Assembly: GCA_024643945.1 (NCBI GenBank) | Contig: JAHELX010000045.1 | Span: 1 to 19,219 of the forward strand | DNA from: Anaerolineales bacterium | Lineage (GTDB): Bacteria; Chloroflexota; Anaerolineae; 4572-78; NAK82 | Direction: 5' to 3' | Length of the DNA: 19,219 bases | In this document: in pieces, positions 1-6,532 of the stretch | Position numbering within the stretch: the first letter of the stretch is position 1 | How the letters are laid out: every line of letters starts with the position of its first letter | Translations under genes and position numbers: made by a program | Notes under the pieces: model-generated | What the model was told of the DNA's origin: nothing | The model's database searches: none | What the model saw: the letters and a program-made list of their open reading frames with translations, nothing else

Positions 1-1
1 G

Positions 2-298
2 AATCTACCAGCAGGGACCCGGGGTGCGCTGATCATCGACGTTACTCAGGGGGGGCCGGCCGATGAGGCCGGCTTGCGCGCAAGCCAAGAAACTTTGACC
101 GTGGCTGGAGTGGAATACCCCTATGGGGGCGACATTATCATTGCTATCCAGGGAAAACCGGTCACCGATATGGACGACCTGATCACCTATCTGGTTGAGC
201 ATACGCGCCCCGGTGATAAAGTCATCCTTACTTTGCTTCGGGCCGGTGGCAATCAGGAAACTGTTATCGTAACGTTAGGTGTTAGACCGGCGAGTTAA
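2..298 (+). CDS. C-terminal PDZ domain of an HtrA/DegP-type serine protease (5' partial)
   Basis: The reading frame is open from base 2 and stops at TAA 296-298. It encodes about 98 residues that form one PDZ domain: an RGALIIDV strand, the GGPADEAGL loop-helix typical of HtrA PDZ domains, DIIIAIQGKPV, a DMDDLITYL helix, and a GDKVILTLLRAG strand. HtrA-family proteins are extracytoplasmic trypsin-like proteases and chaperones whose PDZ domain binds exposed C-termini of substrates. The protease domain lies outside the window. An insert between the AGL loop and the DIIIAI strand (about ASQETLTVAGVEYPYGG) is common in Chloroflexota-type homologues. A TTG at 74 could be read as a start but falls inside the PDZ fold, so it is not the gene start. 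PDZ call confident; exact protease subtype inferred. Confidence 0.85.
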   Translation, partial: NLPAGTRGALIIDVTQGGPADEAGLRASQETLTVAGVEYPYGGDIIIAIQGKPVTDMDDLITYLVEHTRPGDKVILTLLRAGGNQETVIVTLGVRPAS

Positions 299-316
299 GG
301 CGCCGTTCGACACAAA

Positions 317-338
317 CATATCTCTGAACTGAGATATG
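317..338. terminator. 8-bp stem hairpin after the HtrA gene, possible weak terminator
   Basis: CATATCTC and GAGATATG form a perfect 8-bp stem with a 6-nt loop, 19 nt after the HtrA-type stop codon. There is no T-run after it, so it may be a weak terminator, a transcript-end structure or an operator. Function is inferred from position only. Confidence 0.3.
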
Positions 339-377
339 CAGGCAGCCATCCGCCTGGTACGAAATGGTGTGTCATTA

Positions 378-405
378 TTGACAAATGTGGTCTTCTTAAT
401 ACAAT
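378..405 (+). promoter_or_regulatory. sigma70-type promoter of the YceI-domain gene
   Basis: TTGACA (378-383), a 16-nt spacer, then TACAAT (400-405). This lies 34 nt upstream of the ATG at 440 and gives a leader of about 28 nt. The -35 hexamer is consensus and the -10 matches 5 of 6. The start is also served by a purine-rich site, GGGGAAG at 429-435. Confidence 0.7.
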
Positions 406-439
406 ATCCATCTTATACAATAAAAACGGGGAAGAAAAA

Positions 440-1378
440 ATGACCAGGAAAATACTAGCCGTGCTCGCTGTGGGTCTAGTTATTGCCGTGGGTGTGGTGG
501 CTTACTCATTTTTCAGGACGCCAGAAGAGGCGAGTGGGCCAATTGAGGCAATTCCTATCACCACTGAAGTTGCCGAACCGACCCTGGCCGACACAAGTGG
601 CGTAACTGCTACAGAGACAAACACCGCCGTTGAGGAGGTAAAGCCTGTCGCGGAGGCCGGGTCACAAGAAGAGACCGCCGAGGAGGCTGAGCCTCCCCTC
701 ACCCCCGAGACACAAGCCAGGACAGACGTTGCGAGCGAGCCTGACGACGAAGCTGCCGTCGCCACTGAAACAGTGGTAGCGACACCCGGAGAGGCCAACC
801 GAGCCAGCGAAGAAACGGCGACTTCTCCGATTACCTTTGAAATCGTCCAGGCTGACTCTGAGGCCCGTTTTCTGATCGATGAGGTTCTGCGGGGTGACCC
901 CAACACCGTCGTCGGCGCCACCGACCAGGTGGCTGGCCAATTTGCTGTCAACCCTAACGATCTGTCTACTGCTCGGATCGGTATCATTCGGGTGAATGCC
1001 CGTACTTTGGCCACAGACAATGATTTCCGCAACCGGGCCATCAAGAATCAGATTCTCCTCACCGACGACTATGAGTTTGTAACCTTTACTCCGCTTGAAG
1101 TTATTGGGCTGCCTGAGCGCGGTGCCGTCGGCCAAGCCTATACGTTTCAGATTGTGGGAGATCTGACAATCACGGACGTTACCAGGCAAGTGACCTTTGA
1201 CGTAACGGCCACACCCACGACTGAAACGCGCATCGAGGGCATGGCAACGACGGCCTTCCCTTACACCGATTTTGAGCTTTTCATTCCCGAAGTGCCGGCA
1301 GTGGATGCGGTGAACGATGAGGTGCGTCTGGAACTTGATTTTGTCGCGGTTGCTGAGAATCTCTCAGAACCGGGTTAG
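440..1378 (+). CDS. membrane-anchored YceI-domain protein
   Basis: 312 residues. A single hydrophobic segment (about residues 5-24) after MTRK suggests an uncleaved signal anchor or a signal peptide. Residues about 30-130 are a low-complexity Glu/Ala/Thr/Pro linker with strong net negative charge. The rest (about 134-305) matches the YceI lipocalin-like beta barrel: the opening FEIVQADSEARFLIDEVL, the middle FRNRAIKNQILLTDDYEFVTF, and the VGDLTITDVTRQVTFDVTA strand pair. YceI proteins bind long amphiphilic or polyisoprenoid molecules at the cell surface; the ligand here is unknown. The ATG at 440 has a purine-rich ribosome site (GGGGAAGAAAAA) and a promoter 34 nt upstream, so the gene is probably transcribed alone. 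It ends 13 nt before the stop of a convergent VWA remnant. Family assignment is confident from the fold signature; the cell-surface role is inferred. Confidence 0.88.
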   Translation: MTRKILAVLAVGLVIAVGVVAYSFFRTPEEASGPIEAIPITTEVAEPTLADTSGVTATETNTAVEEVKPVAEAGSQEETAEEAEPPLTPETQARTDVASEPDDEAAVATETVVATPGEANRASEETATSPITFEIVQADSEARFLIDEVLRGDPNTVVGATDQVAGQFAVNPNDLSTARIGIIRVNARTLATDNDFRNRAIKNQILLTDDYEFVTFTPLEVIGLPERGAVGQAYTFQIVGDLTITDVTRQVTFDVTATPTTETRIEGMATTAFPYTDFELFIPEVPAVDAVNDEVRLELDFVAVAENLSEPG

Positions 1379-1391
1379 AAATGAAGGGTTG

Positions 1392-2115
1392 TCACGGCAG
1401 TGGATGCCAGATCAGCGCCAGGAGGATGGCAAGCGCGGCCAGGAGCGCACCGATGGCGGTAAACGCCACACTGACTTCCGTGGTTTCTTGGCGGGTGCGT
1501 AGGTAGGTCGGCAGATTCTGGAAAACATGCTGAAGCTCGTCGGCGCTCTCGGCCGAGTAATAGGTTCCACCGGTCATATCCGCAATTTGCTTCAGCGTGT
1601 CCTCATCAATCCCCCGGCGAAACCGCCCGCCAAACTGCGGGTTTCCGCCAAATTGCTGACCGCCGCCAAACAGGCCGCCCTGAAACGGCTGGCCGCAATT
1701 CATAATTCCCCCTTCTTCGGTGCCAAATCCGATGGTGTAGACCCGGACTCCCCGGTCAGCGGCTTGCTGCGCGGCGTCCAAAGGCCATGGGCCGGCATTG
1801 CTCGCGCCATCGGTGAGTAAGACGATGATGTCCGGCGCATACGTTCCTTTAGGCACCGGTGTGGGCTCCACCCCGGATGATGTGCCGGTCACACTCGGCG
1901 CGACGCTCTTGTCTATTTCAGCAATCGCATCCAGGGATTTAAGAATGGCGCTGCCAATCGCTGTCCTGCGCCCTGTGGTCAGACTCTCGACTGCGTCTTG
2001 TAACATTTCCTGATCCGTTGTGGAAGCCTGGATCAACTCTGCGAAACCGGCGAACGCGACGATGCTGATCTGCGTGCTGGACTTTTGGCGTTCAATGAAC
2101 GACAGCGCGGCCGCC
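1392..2115 (-). pseudogene. 5'-truncated duplicate of a VWA (BatA-like) gene
   Basis: This is a second copy of the 3' two thirds of the VWA gene at 11435-12499. By hand alignment I count about 24 substitutions and one 6-bp indel over about 720 bases (roughly 97% identity). Most changes are silent. Only about 8 residues differ, plus a two-glycine deletion. The copy starts at the residue corresponding to 113 of the intact protein, so it lacks both N-terminal membrane helices and the DxSxS metal-site motif (residues 93-97). It keeps the distal VWA fold, the Gly/Gln/Phe-rich loop, the C-terminal membrane helix and the LIWHPLP tail. Past 2115 the frame runs on to 2258 through sequence antisense to a regulator fragment, giving about 48 unrelated residues with no convincing ribosome site. 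I read it as a gene remnant, not a working gene. Confidence 0.85.
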
Positions 2116-2199
2116 ATCGCCGCACAACTGGCCTGGCATTTCGAGCAGGGAGGGCTCGTGGACAGGGCAGCCGAGTATCGTTTCCAGGCAGGGGAGTAG
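2116..2199 (+). pseudogene. tail fragment of a second BTAD-AAA regulator
   Basis: Twenty-seven codons and a TAG stop match the extreme C-terminus of the regulator at 6533-8869. IAAQLAWHFEQGGLVDRAAE here corresponds to ISAQLAWHFKQAGLLDKAAD there, followed by YxFQAG in both; 19 of 27 residues agree. Both stop at the same residue, just after FQAG(E/K). The upstream part of this gene is gone: it joins the VWA remnant at about 2110-2116, where both sequences share a GCC-rich stretch. This fixes a recombination junction between two unrelated genes in opposite orientation. Confidence 0.75.
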
Positions 2200-2296
2200 G
2201 GCCGCTCCGCTCGAGAAGATGCTTCCCTTATTGTTTTTTCCCCTGCTTCGCATTTCACTTCGCCAGGAAGTCATCGCTGCTGGCTGCTGGCCGAGA

Positions 2297-2328
2297 GATA
2301 GAGGTGCCACGGCCGTGGCACCTCTATC
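2297..2328. repeat. 32-bp perfect palindrome
   Basis: GATAGAGGTGCCAC, then the self-complementary GGCC, then the exact reverse complement of the first 14 bases. It lies 14 bp beyond the stop codon of the large secreted-protein gene (minus strand) and about 100 bp after the regulator fragment (plus strand). It could be a bidirectional transcription terminator, though neither side has a T-run, or a dispersed palindromic repeat. Confidence 0.65.
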
Positions 2329-2341
2329 CGACAGTGAGGTC

Positions 2342-5300
2342 CTACTTGAACTCGAAATCGGCCTGGTGGACCGTGCCATCGTTCAGGGTAAGGATGAATT
2401 GCTGGCACGTGCCCGCCCAGATCTTTCTGGTCTTCCACACATAGATATACTGGTCGGTCACAGGATCGTAGTTGAGGCTGCTGTTGCCGGCCGTTACAGT
2501 CTGTTCGATGTCACTGGTCTGCCCGCCGCTACAGGCTATTGCCGCAGAGGTGGGAGAATCTGCCGCGAAAATGTCGAAACCCCGGTCGCCCGCGAGGCTG
2601 AACTTGATCGGCACGGCAGCCCCTGCTCGTGCCACATTCACTGCAGGGGGATTCTCAACAGGCGGGAAGAAACCGGTGTAAGGGTAGATAACCTGGTAGG
2701 TGACGGTCGCTTCGCCGGGGTTACCGGCTCTGTCGAGTGCCCCTGTGCAACTCGCATCAAAGAGCCCTACGCCATTCGCATTTCCACCGATTACGCTCAG
2801 GGTGGCATCCGTTTGCACTCCCGAGAGGGTATCGGTCGTCACGCATCCGGCCGCCGGGACCGAGCCGAGGGTGTAGACGGCGCCGTTAATAACCCCCGTG
2901 ACCGTGACCTCGGGCGGCGTCAGGTCTATATTGATGCCGGTGACGTCGGTGCTCGCCGAGTTGCCGGCATTGTCGACGGCCGTGCCGCTGACCGATTGAT
3001 CGGCTCCTTGACCGAGCGTTTGTGTTGCGGTGCAGCTCGCGATGCCTGAGGTCGCGTCATCACAAATGAAGGTTACCTCGACCGGGGTGTTGTACCAGCC
3101 ATTGGCGTTGGCACCCTCGAGGTTGCCCCCGGTGATAGTGGGCGGGGTGGCATCGCGCTGGATCGTTACCGACTCTGAGGCAGTACCGCCGCTGCTGGTG
3201 GCCGAGCAAGTGAAGATATCCCCCAAGGTGTCCATCGTCACGGTGCTCGTCTCACAACCGCTCTCGGTGATGATGGCCGACTCGTTGTCGACCACCGACC
3301 AGGTAACTGTGACGTCGCTCGTGTACCAGCCGTTAGTTCCCAGGGTGCCAGTGACCATGGGGGTAATGACCGGTGGGGTGGTATCCAGTGCCCCGCTGAG
3401 AGCAAAATCGACTGTGCTTACCGACTGATCGGCAACGGTGACCGGTTTCACGTCCGAGTCCGCAGTGTAACCGGCAGGGGGGATGATTTGTACCTGGTAG
3501 TCACCCACCGGAACGTTTTCCACCAGGTAGAACCCCGTAGCGTCGGTCAGGGCGCTGTCGATCGTGTTGCCGTCCAGGAGAATGTCGATCGGGACACCCC
3601 CCATGCCATCCAGGGGTCCGTATACCTGCCCGGCAATCGCCCCCTGGCCGCTCACATACTGCCCCACGATGATAGCTCGCGTAGCAGCATTGTTCGCCAT
3701 GTCCGCCTCCACGTAGCTCGGATCGATGTCGACCTCGATCAGGTAGATGCCATTCATTTGAGGCGTCCAATTGGCGTATACCACCCTGGTCCCGACGCTC
3801 ATACTGCCGATGACCGTATGTATGAGCTCCGTGGTCGAAGAGCCGGGAAAGGTGGTGTAGAGAGTCACGGGCACCTGAGTAGCCAGCAGGCCACTGCTCG
3901 TGGCAAAGTATTGAATCTGTGCGCCGATGGTTATTTGCTCATCCGGGTTGGGGTGGTCGTTGCTAAAGAGGATGTCTCGGGAATAGACGCGCACATCCTG
4001 CTCCGGCACTGGCGGGCAATCGTTGCCCGGACATATCCACTGCCATAGATTTTCGATCAACTTCCAGATGCCGCCGTCCGGCTCTCCCACGGTTGTGGGG
4101 CAGTTAGGGGGACAGGTGGGTGGTGGAATTGTATCAGGCGGACAGTCCGCTACCTGAAAGGCAAAGGTTCCTGTGCCGCTGAAGGTATTGTCCGAGACGG
4201 TCATACTGACAGAATAGGTTCCGGGCGACGTGGGGGCGAATATGAACCTGGAGAAATTCCCGTTGACATCGGTATGAACGTCGCCGTACGCGCCATCCCC
4301 ACCGATCGCGATCTGGACGGAACCGCCCTTGACGACATAGCCCGTGTCTCTGACTCCGTTGATAATCAGGTCGTAGATTGCTTGCCCCGACACCGGGAAC
4401 ACCGAACCTGTGCAGACCGATTGGGGCAGATTCCCGATCACCAGGATGTTGCCCGTCAATGGGCCTGAAGAGCCCTGCAGTCGGATTATCTTACTCGCCT
4501 CATTGTTGCTCTTGTCCAGCTCTGGAATCGTCCCCGCGGGATCGATGATGACGTCAATGATGTGATCGCTGGTTGGAGGTGCAGGGACGGTGACCGAAGT
4601 GTTTGCGCTCCCGTTGGCAGGGATGAACGGTATGACGGTTTCCCCCAGCAGGGCGCCGAAGTCATTGAATTGCACGGGGACGTTGGAGGCCGGCGCATTG
4701 CCTTGGTTGTGGATAGTCGCGACATAGGTGACTGGCCCGCCGGGCACAGGGGTGACAACGCTGATATCTCCAGCATTGAGCGTCAGATCGGGTAGGGACG
4801 CGGCCCCTGATGCCGTAACGTACACTGTGATGTTCGAATAGAGGGTGCTGCCGTCGTCGACAGCGATGTCGAGCAATATGCCGTCGTACTTGCCTATAGG
4901 CAGCGATCCCGGATCGATGGTCATGGAAAGGGTCTTGGTTTCTCCGGGTGCTACGCTGGTCGGATTTGGGGATGTAAGGGACAGGGTGAGACCTGGGTGA
5001 GGATTGAGGAACTCCAGCGTGACCGACCGGGAAACCCCGCCCAGATTTGACAACTGGATCGAGTCGGTTTGGGGTGTGTTCTGTTCTACGGAAAACTCGT
5101 AGTCCGGCGCTGTTTGGAGAGCCCCGCCAAACAGATTCGCCTCGCGGACTCGCACGCTGTCAATGACTGGCCCATAGGCGGTGGACCCTCCGGTGCCCGT
5201 AAACTGGATCGTAGTCGTCGACCCTGTCGCAGTAAACAGGAATGTGAACGGTGTGTACACTTGGGTGGCAAACTGACTGCTGAATACAGCCTCGAATGGT

Positions 5301-6283
5301 TGGTTCACCAACGACCCCGCCGAAACGACACCTGTATTACTGTAACCGGAAACAGTTGCTGTGCTGAAGGACAGCTCATAGACCCTGCCAGCTACGGTTG
5401 GAATGACCGTCGCAACGGAGCTGCTTGACAAGTGTTGTAGGTCTACAGATCGGTAACCGGTATCCGCGGCATAGACGTAGGCATTCAGCCAATCCACGCC
5501 GTCGCCGGGTCCGCCCACCGTCCAGCCCCTTATCGTCGTGCTGTCTCCCGCCGCAACGCCCATGAAACCCTGGGCACTAGGCGGAATACCGCCACCGTCC
5601 ACATACGAGCCAAGTTCGAAGCTACCCGCCCCCTGACCATAAGTGTCGTCGATGATGTTCTGAGTGGAGGAAGCTGTTGCCAACAGTCCATTATCCAACA
5701 GTACATTATCTATGCCTTGAATTTCCGCCCCGCTGATGTTCCCGTATAGCTCAGGGTTAATTTGCAGTGCAGTGACATCGGCCAGCAACGCGCTCCATGT
5801 TCCACTCGTCAACGTCCACTCACTTTCGACCAGGGGCACGACGTAGGTCGTCCAATCGCAACCGGGCAGTCCAGGACAGCCATCGGGAGCCACCGGACCG
5901 CTCCAGACCGCATAGCCACCGGGACCGCTTATGGCAACGTGGAAGCTACCCCTATCCGTGTAGGAACCGGTGGAAAAGACCTTCTGGTCGTAGCTGATGA
6001 ACCCCACGCCGTCCAGCAGCGACCAGTCACCCAAAAAGCTGTCAGGTGCGGACAGGGGCAAGGAATTTGCGCCTATGTCCTGCCAGCGGGCATAGCCACC
6101 AGGGTTGCCACCCGTCGAGGCCCAACTCAGTTCCTCGGGATTCCCAGTCCAGCCATCCAGCCCCGTGTCGAACGTACTTTGCGCGAGCGGTGCGGAAGCT
6201 TGTGAAACGGCTTGATTTCCCCAGGTGAATGTGAGACTCAGGATGATAATCCCGAAAGACAACGCCTTGATAGTTCTCCTCAT
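2342..6283 (-). CDS. large secreted multidomain protein (CARDB, Ig-like, PxKF)
   Basis: 1313 residues from the ATG at 6283, chosen because AAGGAGGGA sits 4 nt upstream and a signal peptide (MRRTIKALSFGIIILSLTF, cut near AVSQASA) follows at once; a TTG at 6322 is less likely. Domains in order, rough positions: 31-205 jelly-roll, laminin-IV-like (FDTGLDGW, YDQKVFSTG); 208-395 DUF642/choice-of-anchor type (GSFELG, YRSVDLQHL); 395-490 Ig-like; 496-598 CARDB (PDLTL, ELDKSNNEA); 609-713 Ig-like; 713-760 Pro/Cys spacer; 761-873 second CARDB (VEADMANNAATR); 880-963 carboxypeptidase-regulatory/SdrD-B-like (GFYLVENVPVGDYQV); 964-1195 three TPP-initiated Ig-like repeats with paired cysteines; 1206-1313 PxKF domain (VPIKFSLAGDRGF, ending QADFEFK). 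No catalytic motif seen. Likely an extracellular adhesion or glycan-binding protein. It is divergent from the BTAD regulator, which may control it. Confidence 0.85.
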   Translation of the reverse strand: MRRTIKALSFGIIILSLTFTWGNQAVSQASAPLAQSTFDTGLDGWTGNPEELSWASTGGNPGGYARWQDIGANSLPLSAPDSFLGDWSLLDGVGFISYDQKVFSTGSYTDRGSFHVAISGPGGYAVWSGPVAPDGCPGLPGCDWTTYVVPLVESEWTLTSGTWSALLADVTALQINPELYGNISGAEIQGIDNVLLDNGLLATASSTQNIIDDTYGQGAGSFELGSYVDGGGIPPSAQGFMGVAAGDSTTIRGWTVGGPGDGVDWLNAYVYAADTGYRSVDLQHLSSSSVATVIPTVAGRVYELSFSTATVSGYSNTGVVSAGSLVNQPFEAVFSSQFATQVYTPFTFLFTATGSTTTIQFTGTGGSTAYGPVIDSVRVREANLFGGALQTAPDYEFSVEQNTPQTDSIQLSNLGGVSRSVTLEFLNPHPGLTLSLTSPNPTSVAPGETKTLSMTIDPGSLPIGKYDGILLDIAVDDGSTLYSNITVYVTASGAASLPDLTLNAGDISVVTPVPGGPVTYVATIHNQGNAPASNVPVQFNDFGALLGETVIPFIPANGSANTSVTVPAPPTSDHIIDVIIDPAGTIPELDKSNNEASKIIRLQGSSGPLTGNILVIGNLPQSVCTGSVFPVSGQAIYDLIINGVRDTGYVVKGGSVQIAIGGDGAYGDVHTDVNGNFSRFIFAPTSPGTYSVSMTVSDNTFSGTGTFAFQVADCPPDTIPPPTCPPNCPTTVGEPDGGIWKLIENLWQWICPGNDCPPVPEQDVRVYSRDILFSNDHPNPDEQITIGAQIQYFATSSGLLATQVPVTLYTTFPGSSTTELIHTVIGSMSVGTRVVYANWTPQMNGIYLIEVDIDPSYVEADMANNAATRAIIVGQYVSGQGAIAGQVYGPLDGMGGVPIDILLDGNTIDSALTDATGFYLVENVPVGDYQVQIIPPAGYTADSDVKPVTVADQSVSTVDFALSGALDTTPPVITPMVTGTLGTNGWYTSDVTVTWSVVDNESAIITESGCETSTVTMDTLGDIFTCSATSSGGTASESVTIQRDATPPTITGGNLEGANANGWYNTPVEVTFICDDATSGIASCTATQTLGQGADQSVSGTAVDNAGNSASTDVTGINIDLTPPEVTVTGVINGAVYTLGSVPAAGCVTTDTLSGVQTDATLSVIGGNANGVGLFDASCTGALDRAGNPGEATVTYQVIYPYTGFFPPVENPPAVNVARAGAAVPIKFSLAGDRGFDIFAADSPTSAAIACSGGQTSDIEQTVTAGNSSLNYDPVTDQYIYVWKTRKIWAGTCQQFILTLNDGTVHQADFEFK

Positions 6284-6388
6284 AATTCCCTCCTTGCTAT
6301 TTGTGTTGTCCGAAGAGGGCAAATGAGCCGCGTTGGGTTAGCCAAGCGCCGCTCACCGAAGGTGCGTCTACATCCGGCACCCTCATCT

Positions 6389-6397
6389 ATTTTAGCA
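6389..6397 (-). promoter_or_regulatory. possible extended -10 promoter of the large secreted-protein gene
   Basis: On the minus strand TGCTAAAAT (TGn followed by a 5-of-6 -10 hexamer) lies about 106 nt upstream of the ATG at 6283. No convincing -35 box at 16-18 nt was found, so this is a weak call resting on the extended -10 only. Confidence 0.35.
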
Positions 6398-6455
6398 CAC
6401 CATCGCTGTCAGATCGCAGGGAATGCGCTGTGAAAGCGCTGTAGCAAAGACCAAT

Positions 6456-6484
6456 TTGACGATCCAGCCGCTTCCTGTTAGAAT
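6456..6484 (+). promoter_or_regulatory. sigma70-type promoter of the BTAD regulator
   Basis: TTGACG (6456-6461), a 17-nt spacer, TAGAAT (6479-6484). Each hexamer matches 5 of 6 consensus positions. It is 48 nt upstream of the regulator ATG, with GAGGAG at about 6515-6520 as ribosome site. Confidence 0.7.
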
Positions 6485-6497
6485 TATTGCAGCAATA
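6485..6497. promoter_or_regulatory. candidate operator: TATTGC-A-GCAATA
   Basis: A perfect 6+6 dyad with one central base directly abuts the -10 box and covers the expected transcription start of the regulator. It continues imperfectly outward (GAAT and ATTC flanks). A repressor or the regulator itself could bind here. The position is suggestive, but no family-specific operator is recognised. Confidence 0.4.
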
Positions 6498-6532
6498 TTC
6501 GAAGATCAGACGCTGAGGAGAGATAGTACTTG

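Noticed and set aside
502..1189. Two minus-strand frames of about 180 codons inside the YceI gene
   Set aside because: Their Ser/Val-rich sequence mirrors the Glu/Ala/Thr-rich linker of the real gene. The plus-strand frame has a promoter, ribosome site and YceI signature.
2116..2258. N-terminal extension of the truncated VWA frame (about 48 residues) as a new fused protein
   Set aside because: This stretch is the antisense of a regulator fragment and shows no signal peptide, membrane segment or ribosome site.
2219..3049. 276-codon plus-strand frame
   Set aside because: It overlaps the PxKF and Ig-like end of the large secreted protein, whose domains are recognisable on the other strand, and has no ribosome site.
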